34,030 bases of DNA from Brevundimonas sp. UBA2388 (GTDB lineage Bacteria > Pseudomonadota > Alphaproteobacteria > Caulobacterales > Caulobacteraceae). The position numbers and the translations under genes are program-made. The stretch is taken from the NCBI GenBank assembly GCA_002343425.1, contig DDSO01000026.1:4735-38764 (forward strand). The letters are read 5' to 3'. Of the stretch, positions 21,797 to 30,097 are shown piece by piece (the stretch's first letter is position 1; every line of letters begins with the position of its first letter). The notes beneath the pieces are model-generated. The model saw only the letters and a list, made by a program, of their open reading frames with translations. It was not told the DNA's origin and ran no database searches.

Positions 21797-24253
21797 TCAG
21801 GGCGCGCCGGTCGCCGCCGCCCTCGGTCCCGCGTTCTTCAGATACTGGTCCAGCCAGCGGGTCATTTCCCAATGGGTGTGGCCGACCGATTCCCGGGCCC
21901 GATAGCCGTGCGCCTCGAGCGGCAGGACGACGTAGCGGACGTTCGCTCCGTTGCCCTTCAGCGCGGCATAGAACCGCTCCGACTGGACCGGGAAGGTGCC
22001 CGAGTTGTCGTCCGCCTCGCCGTGAATCAGCAGGATCGGCTCATTGACCCGGTTGGCGTAGGTGAAGGGCGACATCTCCGTATAGGTCTCCGTCGCCTCC
22101 CAATAGCTGCGTTGCTCGGCCTGGAAGCCGAACGGCGTCAGGGTCCGGTTATAGGCGCCCGACCGGGCGATGCCGGTGCGGAACAGGTCGGTGTGGGCCA
22201 GCAGGTTCGCCGTCATGAAGGCGCCGTAGCTGTGCCCGCCGACGGCGATCCGGTCGCGGTCCGCGACCCCCATCTCGACCACGGCGTTGACCGCCGCCTC
22301 CGCGCTGGCGGTCAGTTGCTGGATGTAGGTGTCGTTGGGCTCGGCCCCGTTGACGCCGACGATGGGCATGGAGGGATCGTCCAGCACCGCATAGCCCTGG
22401 GTCAGCAGGAACAGATGGCTGATCCCGCCCGGCCGGGTGAAGCGGTTGGCGGTATCGACCACCTGCCCCGCCACGGCGGCGTCGGTGAACTCGGCCGGAT
22501 AGGCCCACATCACCAGCGGCAGCGGACCGTCACGGTCCTTGTCGTAGCCGGCGGGCAGATAGAGCGTACCGGACAGCTGGACCCCGTCGGCGCGGGTATA
22601 GCTGATCAGCTGTCTGGTCACCCCGGCCAGTTGCGGAGCCGGGTCGGGGAAGCTGGTCAGCGCCGTCGCCTGTGCGTCCAGATCGCGGACGAACAGGTTG
22701 GGCGGATCGTTGCGGGTCTCGCGCCGCGTCACCAGCTGGCGGCCGTCCTCGTCGAGGATGCCGACCACGCTCTCATAGACCCCGTCTTCCGAGGTCCAGA
22801 GACGCTCCGACTGACCGTTCGACAGGTTCATCGCGGCGAGGAAGGGATATTCGCCCGCGCGCGTCGCGCCGGGCCCCGTCATCAGGACGCCCGAGCCGTC
22901 GGCCGTGAACCGCATCACCGGGAAGCCGTCGAGGTTGGGCTCGGTGACCGGAAAGCCGGGGTTGTTGTACCGGTCCTGATAGTTCCGCTCCAGCAGAACC
23001 CGGCCGGAGCCGGGGTTGGACGGATCGACCACATAGCGGGTCTCGTGCCGGGTATTGAACCAGCGGCTGCCCACCAGGGCGGTGTCCGCGTCGCCCCAGG
23101 TCACGCCGGCATAGCGTTCGTTCAGATCGATCAGCGGGGTCGGCGCGCCGCGGAACGGCGCGGCCAGCATGAAGACCCGATCGCGCACCTCCGCCGGCGT
23201 GCGCGGATCGCCGCCGTCCTGGGCCTCGGCCCAGACCAGGGTCGAGGGGGCGTCGGAGCGCCACTGGACCGAACGCGGGCCCGGGGGCACGGCGTCGAAC
23301 GGGGTCGGGACGTTGTCGCGCAGCGGAAGGTCGGCGACGCGGTGGACGACCCCGCCCTGCAGGTCCGTGACCGTCACCTCGGCCGGAAACAGGGCCGCCG
23401 GGACCACATAGCTGTAGGGCCGCTTCACCGTCGTCTGCAGGATATGGCGCCCGTCGGGCGACACGCTGGCGCCGAGGTAAACCGCCGGCGCGCCCAGCGT
23501 ATGGGCCGGGCCCGAAAGGGGGACCAGCGTCAGCTGGGACGTGAAATAGTGGTCGAACAGGGCCTCGTCGCCGGCGTTGGACAACAGGTCCTGATAGGTC
23601 CGCGCCGGCGCGGTCCGGCCCAGGCTTTCCTCGACGATCGGGCCTTCGGGCGGACGGCTGACGTCGGGCGCCGGGCCGCGGCCCTCCGGCGTCATCCGAA
23701 CCAGCAGGCCCGAGCTGTCCGGCAGCCAGTCGAAAGCCCCGCCGGCCGCGGCGTTGACGCGGGCGTCGGTCAGCTTGCGCGCGCGGCCGCTGGCCACATC
23801 CACGGTCCAGAGCTCCAGCCCCGTGGGCGCATCCATCAGCAGGGCCACCGAGCGGCCATCGGGCGACCAGCCGGGCGAAACGAAGCGCGCATTGGCCGGC
23901 AGGCTGACCGTCCGTGCGGGGCCGCCCTCCACCGCCTGGAAGCTGAGACCTGTCAGCCACGCCACCCGGCTGTTGGCCTGGCCGTTGTTGCGCGGATTGA
24001 TGCGGTAGCCGGCCAGCCGCAGCATCGGCTCGGCCAGTTCGGCGATGGGCGGCAGATTGGCGCGGTCGAACAGGGCCAGGGTCGTCCGGTCGGGCGACAG
24101 GCTGGGCGTCGGGGTCGGTTTGGTGTCGAGAATGTCCGCGATCGGGGCCGGCGGCTGCTGATAGGTGCGGCCTTCCTGCGCCAGGGCGGGTCCGGCCAGC
24201 ACAGCCAGCAGGACAAAGGCGGGCATGGCCCGACCGAGCAGACGATGACGCAT
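21797..24253 (-). CDS. Exported S9 peptidase, glutamyl endopeptidase-like (S9D)
   Basis: An 818-residue exported serine peptidase related to the S9D glutamyl endopeptidases known from chloroplasts and bacteria. A signal peptide (MRHRLLGRAMPAFVLLAVLA..., cut near ALAQ) sets the start; GGGGA seven bases before ATG 24253 supports it over ATG 24274. An atypical beta-propeller (about 50-530) precedes the hydrolase domain (about 550-810). The nucleophile is Ser675 in GGHSYGAFM, the acid Asp748 in HGEADDNSGT and the base His782 in EAHGYRARES. The segments NRTLTPFGFQ and YTEMSPFTYAN are diagnostic of this subfamily. Cleavage after glutamate is expected from the family. Together with the DPP-IV-like enzyme it suggests active extracytoplasmic peptide degradation. 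Confidence 0.92.
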   Translation of the reverse strand: MRHRLLGRAMPAFVLLAVLAGPALAQEGRTYQQPPAPIADILDTKPTPTPSLSPDRTTLALFDRANLPPIAELAEPMLRLAGYRINPRNNGQANSRVAWLTGLSFQAVEGGPARTVSLPANARFVSPGWSPDGRSVALLMDAPTGLELWTVDVASGRARKLTDARVNAAAGGAFDWLPDSSGLLVRMTPEGRGPAPDVSRPPEGPIVEESLGRTAPARTYQDLLSNAGDEALFDHYFTSQLTLVPLSGPAHTLGAPAVYLGASVSPDGRHILQTTVKRPYSYVVPAALFPAEVTVTDLQGGVVHRVADLPLRDNVPTPFDAVPPGPRSVQWRSDAPSTLVWAEAQDGGDPRTPAEVRDRVFMLAAPFRGAPTPLIDLNERYAGVTWGDADTALVGSRWFNTRHETRYVVDPSNPGSGRVLLERNYQDRYNNPGFPVTEPNLDGFPVMRFTADGSGVLMTGPGATRAGEYPFLAAMNLSNGQSERLWTSEDGVYESVVGILDEDGRQLVTRRETRNDPPNLFVRDLDAQATALTSFPDPAPQLAGVTRQLISYTRADGVQLSGTLYLPAGYDKDRDGPLPLVMWAYPAEFTDAAVAGQVVDTANRFTRPGGISHLFLLTQGYAVLDDPSMPIVGVNGAEPNDTYIQQLTASAEAAVNAVVEMGVADRDRIAVGGHSYGAFMTANLLAHTDLFRTGIARSGAYNRTLTPFGFQAEQRSYWEATETYTEMSPFTYANRVNEPILLIHGEADDNSGTFPVQSERFYAALKGNGANVRYVVLPLEAHGYRARESVGHTHWEMTRWLDQYLKNAGPRAAATGAP

Positions 24254-24317
24254 GATCAATTCCCCAAACCGCACACCCTGATGGGCGGCGCACGCTAGGG
24301 GGCGGTTGCGGAGTCGG

Positions 24318-24815
24318 TCAAGGCGCGGTCGACACGGGCTCCTGACTCACGAACCGCGCATCCCGCGCCGCCATCCAGGCCTCGCGGGCGCCCTGCCGGG
24401 GCATATCCACGCCGAACACCGCCAGCTCGCCCACCCAGACTTCGGACATCTGCTGGACCGTACCCTGCAGCCATGACGGCGCCTGCTGCCGCGACCAGTT
24501 CAGCGGCGAGACGGCGTTGAACACCAGAAGGAAGGCCGTCGCCACGACGATCGTGCGGCTGGTCCAGCGCCGGTCGCGGGCCGCGAGGCCTTCGTCGTCA
24601 AGCGGCGGGGCGGGCGGAAAGGCGAACCGCCCCAGCGCCGCCAGCCGGTTCTCGCGCGTCGGCAGGTCGTGGGCGTCGGCGGTCTCGATCCAGTCGCTCG
24701 GCGGATCGGCCGGGTTCGGAGGCAGGCTCTCGTACAGCGGCGGAAAGGGCGACTCCGGCCGGTGAACCGGAAACGGCTCCAGCGGGATTTCGGGAGGGTC
24801 GCGCTCGTCGGTCAT
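24318..24815 (-). CDS. Small single-helix membrane protein of the MBOAT cluster
   Basis: A 165-residue protein I do not recognise. The first 80 residues are proline-rich and acidic (PLEPFPVHRPESPFPPLYES) and probably cytoplasmic. One transmembrane helix lies at about 86-104 (IVVATAFLLVFNAV), followed by a compact part containing SPLNWSRQQAPSWLQGTVQQ. It is the last gene of a four-gene operon, 15 bases after the MBOAT acyltransferase, so an accessory role in acyl transfer is a reasonable guess. The stop at 24318 is followed by 64 bases before the next gene. Confidence 0.75.
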   Translation of the reverse strand: MTDERDPPEIPLEPFPVHRPESPFPPLYESLPPNPADPPSDWIETADAHDLPTRENRLAALGRFAFPPAPPLDDEGLAARDRRWTSRTIVVATAFLLVFNAVSPLNWSRQQAPSWLQGTVQQMSEVWVGELAVFGVDMPRQGAREAWMAARDARFVSQEPVSTAP

Positions 24816-24830
24816 TGTCGTTTCAACGCC

Positions 24831-26240
24831 TCAGAACTGGAAATAGATGAAGGGGGCCACGCCCTCGGGACGCACCGCCTCGACCAGCAGGATGGCCGCG
24901 CCGATCAGCAGGCCCAGCGTCACCGAAGGCGCCGCCTTCAGCCGCTCGGCCACGCCTTCGATGGCGCGCGGCGGCAGCCAGTGCATCGCCAGCCCTCCGA
25001 CGATCAGCGTCAGCAGCAGCGGCGTCAGCATGACCACCGGCCCCATCCGCCCCAGTCCCTGCAGCATCTGCATGGCCAGATCGAAACTCTCGGCCCGGAA
25101 CAGGATCCAGCCCAGGCAGACGATGTGGAATGTCACGAAGACGCCGATGATCGTCGGCACGACCTTGCGCTCGCCGAGCGCGGCCCGGAACAGCCGTTCG
25201 ATCACCTGCACCCCGCCGTGCAAGGCGCCCCAGGCCAGGAAGGTCCAGGCCGCCCCGTGCCACAGCCCGCCGAGCACCATGGTGATGAAGACGTTGATGC
25301 AGGACGAGATCAGCCCCTTCCGCCCGCCGCCCAGCGGCACATACAGATAGTCGCGCAGCCAGCTGGACAGGCTGATGTGCCAGCGCCGCCAGAAGCTCTG
25401 CATCGAACTGGCGCGGTACGGCTGGTCGAAATTCCGCGGGAAGGAATACCCCAGCAGCGCCGCCAGCCCGATGGCCATGTCGGAATAGGCCGAGAAGTCG
25501 CAGTAGATCTGGACCGCATAGCCGTAGGTCGCCGCCGCGATGTCGAAGGCCGAATAGGCCGATGGATCGAAGAACACCGGATCGACCAGGTTCACCGACA
25601 GTTCGGACGCGATGACCGTCTTCTTGAACAGGCCCCAGACGATCAGCAGCAATCCATGGGTGGCCATGGCCCGCGTAAGGCGCGGCGCCCGGTCGAACTG
25701 CGGCAGCAGGTCCGAGGCCCGCACGATCGGTCCCGCCACCAGATGCGGGAAGAAACTCATCAGCAGCATGACGTCGACGAGGCTCTTCGCCGGCGGCGTC
25801 TTCCCGCGATAGACGTCCACGACATAGCTGATGCCCTGGAAGGTGAAGAAGCTGATCCCCACCGGCAGCACGATCTGCAGCAGAGGCAGGTCCCGCTCCC
25901 AGCCGAACCGCATCAGCAGGTCGGCGGCCTGTTCGACGAAGAAGCCGTAGTATTTGAAGAAGCCGAGGATCAGCAGGTTGGCGGCGACCCCGAGGCCGAC
26001 CATCCAGGCCGTGCGGCTGTCCCCTCGCTCCCGCGTCCGCGCGATCAGGGCGCCGATGGCCCAGTTCAGCACCGCCGAGGCGATCAGCAGGGCGACGAAC
26101 CGCCAGTCCCACTGGGCGTAGAAGAACCAGCTGGCCAGCAGCAGGAACAGCTTGCGCCGCCCGTTCTCGCGATCCAGCGACCAGGCGGTAAAATAGACGA
26201 AGAGGAAGAAGACGCCGAAGGCGAGTGTGGGGAACAGCAT
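24831..26240 (-). CDS. MBOAT-family membrane O-acyltransferase (AlgI/DltB-like)
   Basis: A 469-residue multi-spanning inner-membrane acyltransferase. It starts MLFPTLAFGVFFLFVYF as AlgI-like proteins do. It holds the conserved SFWRRWHISLSSWLRDYLY block (with His288) and GGLWHGAAW with the catalytic His328. Such enzymes move acetyl groups across the membrane for transfer onto alginate, cellulose, peptidoglycan or other envelope polymers. The start ATG 26240 directly follows the stop codon of the SGNH gene. No alginate or cellulose synthase genes are present, so the polymer modified is unknown. The two SGNH proteins upstream are probable partner transferases or esterases. Confidence 0.93.
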   Translation of the reverse strand: MLFPTLAFGVFFLFVYFTAWSLDRENGRRKLFLLLASWFFYAQWDWRFVALLIASAVLNWAIGALIARTRERGDSRTAWMVGLGVAANLLILGFFKYYGFFVEQAADLLMRFGWERDLPLLQIVLPVGISFFTFQGISYVVDVYRGKTPPAKSLVDVMLLMSFFPHLVAGPIVRASDLLPQFDRAPRLTRAMATHGLLLIVWGLFKKTVIASELSVNLVDPVFFDPSAYSAFDIAAATYGYAVQIYCDFSAYSDMAIGLAALLGYSFPRNFDQPYRASSMQSFWRRWHISLSSWLRDYLYVPLGGGRKGLISSCINVFITMVLGGLWHGAAWTFLAWGALHGGVQVIERLFRAALGERKVVPTIIGVFVTFHIVCLGWILFRAESFDLAMQMLQGLGRMGPVVMLTPLLLTLIVGGLAMHWLPPRAIEGVAERLKAAPSVTLGLLIGAAILLVEAVRPEGVAPFIYFQF

Positions 26241-27503
26241 CTATTCGGCTCCCCCGCGCCGCGCCGCCCAGCCATCATAGGCGGCCATCAGGTCCGCATG
26301 GAGCGCGCCGCCGATCCAGTCGGCGCCGGCCGAGCTGAAATGCACCCGGTCACGCAACATGAAGGGCTCGCCCCTCGTCGCCAGCCGATCCGCCGAACAA
26401 TCGCCGCCCATCCGTCCGTGCCAGTCCCAGAACGCCACACCCATGTCGGCGGCGACCCGGCGTTGCACGTCCCGCACCACCGCGAGCGACGGCGGCGGCG
26501 CGCGACGGCCATCGGCGCTGCAGCCGTTCACAACGCCATTGCGAAGCGCGTCGGGCGCCCCGAGGATCATCAGCGAGGCCACCGGGGCCAGCCTGCGCAG
26601 CCGCACGATCTGCCCGCGCAGCAGGGCCTCATAGGCCTGTCTGTCGAGCCCGTCGTCAAACCCCTCATTGGTCCCAAAGGCCAGCACGATCAGCGCCGGC
26701 CGCCAGTTCGCCAGTTGCAGGGCGACCACCGCCTCGTCCCGCGCCGCCAGGTCCCTCAGCGTCGCGCCGACCACGCCGAGGTTGGAAACAGTGACGCCCG
26801 GCCCGACACTGGCGAGGCGAATGTCGTGCAGCGTCAGGACGTCGTCCAACGGCCGCAGCACCACCTCGTCGGGTCGTCCGCTGGCCATCATGTCGGTGCA
26901 GGAGCGCTGCCGGCCATGCTCGTTGAAGAACCGCTCGTTCCAGACCTCGTCGTCGGCGCGCATCCAGAGACGGCCCGCGCCCTCGCCGCAGATCGAAACC
27001 ATATAGAACAGGCTTTCCGACCCCTCGATCCGCAACCTCAACTCGGCACCGGGCGTGACAGTGATCGATTGCACTCCGGTCAGACCGACCGCCGTCCGCG
27101 CGTAGCCGGCACGACCCGCGAGCGGGGCAAGCGTCGTTGTCCAGCCGGTTGCAGTCACTTCGACCTGCCTGGGGGCGTAGCCGTCGTAGGGCACGCCCGG
27201 CGGCAGGACCCCGCGCCCGCCGTCGCCGAACCGCGCCTGCAGCGCCGCCCTGAGCTGGCCGGTGATGCGGTCGCCCGCCGTGTGGCTGTCGCCGATCTGC
27301 AGGATGTGAACCGGCGTTCCGCGACGACCCGCCTCGGTGGCCGCGAGCGCCTCGAACACGCCGTTCAGCGCATCGGGCTGGCACAGGCCGTCCGGACAGA
27401 CGGAGGCGCCGGGCACCGGCGCATCGGACGGTCCATAGGGCACCTGGGCGGCTGCCGCGGACGCCAGGACAGCCGCGACAAGGGCCCCGGCGAACGCCCT
27501 CAT
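26241..27503 (-). CDS. Exported SGNH/GDSL hydrolase of the MBOAT cluster
   Basis: A 420-residue exported protein with signal peptide (MRAFAGALVAAVLASAAAAQ). The SGNH fold is shown by block I IGDSHTAGD (Ser73), block III FGTNEG and block V DRVHFSSAG (Asp385, His388). About 130 residues of beta-rich sequence between blocks I and II-III form an inserted carbohydrate-binding-like module, as in periplasmic peptidoglycan O-acetylesterases and acetyltransferases. It may pass acetyl groups from the MBOAT protein to a polymer or remove them. Two bases separate it from the upstream DUF459 gene and none from the MBOAT gene. Confidence 0.9.
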   Translation of the reverse strand: MRAFAGALVAAVLASAAAAQVPYGPSDAPVPGASVCPDGLCQPDALNGVFEALAATEAGRRGTPVHILQIGDSHTAGDRITGQLRAALQARFGDGGRGVLPPGVPYDGYAPRQVEVTATGWTTTLAPLAGRAGYARTAVGLTGVQSITVTPGAELRLRIEGSESLFYMVSICGEGAGRLWMRADDEVWNERFFNEHGRQRSCTDMMASGRPDEVVLRPLDDVLTLHDIRLASVGPGVTVSNLGVVGATLRDLAARDEAVVALQLANWRPALIVLAFGTNEGFDDGLDRQAYEALLRGQIVRLRRLAPVASLMILGAPDALRNGVVNGCSADGRRAPPPSLAVVRDVQRRVAADMGVAFWDWHGRMGGDCSADRLATRGEPFMLRDRVHFSSAGADWIGGALHADLMAAYDGWAARRGGAE

Positions 27504-27505
27504 GC

Positions 27506-28438
27506 TCAGGCGGCGGGTGAAACGGGCGGGGCGGCGACCGGGGCCGCCTGCGGGCGATCCAGTCCGGCGTCGCGCTTCAGACGCGCGGCGACCGGGGCGC
27601 TCATACGCAGATAGCCCGCCATCGACATGTGGATGCCGTCGCCGGCGCGCATCAGGACGCGACGTCCGCCGTCGGTCGGCAGATAGGCCTCATAGCCGCC
27701 CTCGGCGTTCGAGGTGAGGCCGACGGTCTCGATCCAGGGCACGCCCAGCGCCCGCATCCGGGCCTCCACCACGCCGTTGATCAGCATCATCCGGGCATCG
27801 AACGTGTCGCGCTTCATGCGCGGCAGGCCGACCCAGTAGACCGCCACATTGCGGCTGCGCAGCAGGGCGACCAGTTCGTCGATCCGCCGGCCATAGGCGG
27901 CCTTCCAGCCGTCCGTGCCGAACATGTGCACCGTGCCGCCGGTGTCGATGCCCTGGGCGTCGTTGGTGCCGAACAGCATCACCGCCACATCGACCGGATG
28001 CTCATCAAGCTGGGCCTGGGTCCGGGCCTGGATATTCACATAGTCGTAGCGGCTCAGCCCGGTCGAAACCTGCGAGAACTTCCTCACCGAGACATTCGGC
28101 TGGTCCTGCAGGTCGCGATAGAGGCCCGCGTACAGGCCGTCGGCCATGGAGTCCCCGAACACGCCGATCCGCAGCGGCCCCTGCGCCAGCCGCGCGCTCA
28201 GCGGCGTCACACGGACAATGGCGGGGGCAGGGGCGGGAGCAGCCACGGCGGCGGCGGCGACAGGCGCGGGCGCCAGCGGCGGCGCCGAGGCCGCGGCCTT
28301 GTCGCCCAACATGACGGTCGGATTGCGCAGCCACGCCCGGCCGTCCGGCGTCAACGCCAGTCCGGCCAGAACGCCGACCACGAAGATCGCCGTCAAAGCG
28401 TTGATGCCAGCGCGCAAGGAGTCCCCCGACTGAACCAC
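27506..28438 (-). CDS. DUF459-type SGNH hydrolase, membrane-anchored
   Basis: A 310-residue protein with an N-terminal membrane anchor (about 10-30), an Ala/Pro-rich spacer (about 48-75) and an SGNH domain of the DUF459 type. Block I is FGDSMADG (Ser97), block III LFGTNDAQG, and the Asp/His pair is in GDGIHMSMAGY (Asp267, His270). It is the first gene of the four-gene acyl-transfer operon. The start is uncertain: GTG 28438 gives the length stated, while TTG 28414 lies just four bases after GGGGGA and would remove eight residues without harming the anchor. Periplasmic action on an envelope glycan is inferred from context. Confidence 0.87.
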   Translation of the reverse strand: MVQSGDSLRAGINALTAIFVVGVLAGLALTPDGRAWLRNPTVMLGDKAAASAPPLAPAPVAAAAVAAPAPAPAIVRVTPLSARLAQGPLRIGVFGDSMADGLYAGLYRDLQDQPNVSVRKFSQVSTGLSRYDYVNIQARTQAQLDEHPVDVAVMLFGTNDAQGIDTGGTVHMFGTDGWKAAYGRRIDELVALLRSRNVAVYWVGLPRMKRDTFDARMMLINGVVEARMRALGVPWIETVGLTSNAEGGYEAYLPTDGGRRVLMRAGDGIHMSMAGYLRMSAPVAARLKRDAGLDRPQAAPVAAPPVSPAA

Positions 28439-28523
28439 GTCCAGTCGAACCTTTTACCCTATCGCTGCGATCTGGCCACCTCGTGCCCGTGTCGCGGGAA
28501 GAAAAAGGTTAATCGAGAGGGGT

Positions 28524-28937
28524 TTAGCCGAACCGGCGCTCGGCCCACCGAGCGCTGAAATAGCCGCCCAGCGCCGATACGGTCGTCAGGGTCGTGCCCC
28601 AGGCCAGGTCGATCAGCGTGAGGTGAAGCGACCAGACCTTCAGCGTCGCCTGGTTGGTCAGGTCGTAGGTGGCATAGGCCACGAAACCGAGCACCGCACC
28701 GTTGATCGCCGCCCTCTGCCACGCCCCCTGGCGCAGCGCGGGTGCGATGGCCAGGAAAACGGTCCCGAAGATGGAAATGAGATAGAAGGCGACCGCCGCC
28801 TGCATGTCGGGCTTTTCGGCAAGGATCGGCCCCAGTACCGGCCTGTAGAGCCGGTCGGTCATATTGGTCAGCCAGACCGCGTCGATGGCCGCGAAGGTCA
28901 GGCCGGCGCCGAGATAGCCGACGATGTATTTGATCAT
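28524..28937 (-). CDS. DUF2177 family membrane protein
   Basis: A 137-residue inner-membrane protein with about four helices. The family signature YATYDLTNQATLKVWSLHL is present in the second half, and the N-terminus MIKYIVGYLGAGLTFAAIDAVW is typical. Function is unknown, but in many proteobacteria it lies beside CFA-like methyltransferases and COG2907/DUF1365 genes, as here. GAGGACC eight bases before ATG 28937 overlaps the methyltransferase stop region; 12 bases separate the genes. Confidence 0.9.
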   Translation of the reverse strand: MIKYIVGYLGAGLTFAAIDAVWLTNMTDRLYRPVLGPILAEKPDMQAAVAFYLISIFGTVFLAIAPALRQGAWQRAAINGAVLGFVAYATYDLTNQATLKVWSLHLTLIDLAWGTTLTTVSALGGYFSARWAERRFG

Positions 28938-28949
28938 GTGTTCAGGTCC

Positions 28950-29981
28950 TCAAGCTGGCTTCAGCAGATAGTGGGTGACTGCCCAGGTGTTGCCGCCATC
29001 GTTGCCGAACAGGCCGGCCGTGGCCAGATAGAAGCGCCGCCAGCGTCGCCGCCACAGGGCCGCATCGGCGCCGTAGGTCTCCCGCATCAGCTCCATCACC
29101 CGGTCGCCGTTGGCATCCATATTGGCCAGCCAGTGATCAGCGGTGCGCTGGTAGTTGATCCCGTTCCAGGTCCATTCGCGCTCGACCCGGAACAGGTCCG
29201 GAAACTGCCGCATCAGCCCGCGGCTGGGCATCACCCCGCCGGTGAAGAAATGCTGGGCGATGAAGTCGCCGCTGTCGGTGTGGTCGAACCGGTAGGGCGC
29301 GTCGCGGTGGGTGAAGATGTGGATGAACATCCGCCCGTCCGGCTTCAGCCAGCCGTGGGCCCGCGTCAGCAGGGCGCGCCAGTTGGCCATATGCTCGAAC
29401 ATCTCGACCGAGACGATCCGGTCGAACCCGCCGCTCGTATCCGGTTTGAAGTCGTTCATGTCGCAGGTGATGACCGTCAGATTGGTCAGGCCCCGCGCCC
29501 TGGCCTGGGCCTCGATGTGCCCCCGCTGGCCGTGGCTGTTCGAGACGGCGGTTATGGACGAGTTCGGATAGCGCTCCGCCATCCAAAGGCTCAGCGACCC
29601 CCAGCCACAGCCCAGTTCCAGCACCCGCTGGCCGTCCGTCAGGACCGCATGGTCGCAGGTCTCCGCCAGCGCGGCCTCCTCGGCCTGATCCAGCGTCGTG
29701 TCGTCGGCCGGATAGAGGCAGCAGGAGTATTTCAGCCGCTTGCCCAGGCAGATTTCGAAGAACTCCGGCGGCAGCTCATAGTGCTGTTCGTTGGCCGCCG
29801 CCGTGTGTTCGGCAATGGCCCGCTGCGCCATGTCGCGGGCGAAGGCGGCCTCGTCGTGCGGGCCCTCGCGGTCCAGCCGTTTGCGCGCCTCGCTGACCAG
29901 ACTGTCGATCGCCGGCCGGGCGATGAAGTCCGGGAACGGCGCATCCTGCAGCCGGCGAATGGCGGCGTTGGCGAGTGACAT
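28950..29981 (-). CDS. Cyclopropane-fatty-acid-synthase-like SAM-dependent methyltransferase
   Basis: A 343-residue methyltransferase acting on unsaturated acyl chains of phospholipids. The SAM-binding motif is VLELGCGWGSLSLWMAERYP (about 120-139). KYSCCLYP (84-91) and SVEMFEHM (191-198) match conserved CFA synthase segments. The N-terminus is shorter than that of classical Cfa, as in the CFA-like proteins found near COG2907 flavoproteins. Some relatives in Rhodobacter make 11-methyl or furan fatty acids instead of cyclopropanes, so the exact product is open. AGGAG seven bases before ATG 29981 sets the start. It is divergent from the COG2907/DUF1365 pair, sharing a compact promoter region with it. 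Confidence 0.88.
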   Translation of the reverse strand: MSLANAAIRRLQDAPFPDFIARPAIDSLVSEARKRLDREGPHDEAAFARDMAQRAIAEHTAAANEQHYELPPEFFEICLGKRLKYSCCLYPADDTTLDQAEEAALAETCDHAVLTDGQRVLELGCGWGSLSLWMAERYPNSSITAVSNSHGQRGHIEAQARARGLTNLTVITCDMNDFKPDTSGGFDRIVSVEMFEHMANWRALLTRAHGWLKPDGRMFIHIFTHRDAPYRFDHTDSGDFIAQHFFTGGVMPSRGLMRQFPDLFRVEREWTWNGINYQRTADHWLANMDANGDRVMELMRETYGADAALWRRRWRRFYLATAGLFGNDGGNTWAVTHYLLKPA

Positions 29982-30002
29982 GGGCGCTCCTGACAGGCCT
30001 GA

Positions 30003-30040
30003 CTATCCCGTAGCTACGCCGCAGCGTAGCATTCGGATGA
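30003..30040. promoter_or_regulatory. Overlapping divergent ECF-type promoter candidates
   Basis: On the plus strand CTATCC (30003-30008) and CGTAGC (30025-30030) are 16 bases apart. On the minus strand TCATCC (30040-30035) and CGTAGC (30018-30013) are also 16 bases apart. The two -10-like boxes form a perfect 7-bp inverted repeat (GCTACGC/GCGTAGC). The pattern ATCC-N16-CGTA resembles promoters of ECF sigma factors of the RpoE-ChrR type as I recall them. Predicted starts lie about 60 bases before the flavoprotein start and 25 bases before the methyltransferase start. Confidence 0.5.
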
Positions 30041-30097
30041 CCGGCATCCGCCTCGCCTTGTGCGCCGTATCTCTTCTCAACCAAAGTCGGAGTCGGC

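Noticed and set aside
21527..24298. A 923-codon open frame on the plus strand opposite the GEP-like peptidase gene
   Set aside because: It is an antisense shadow produced by GC-rich codon use. Its translation is Arg/Gly/Gln/His-rich with no domain, while the minus strand encodes a complete peptidase with catalytic triad and signal peptide.
24669..27614. A 981-codon open frame on the plus strand across the MBOAT/SGNH operon
   Set aside because: It crosses three well-supported minus-strand genes in one shadow frame and its product is low-complexity. Similar long antisense frames at 639-1850, 2016-3056, 12315-13832, 18715-20136, 28623-29978 and 30131-31498 were rejected for the same reason.
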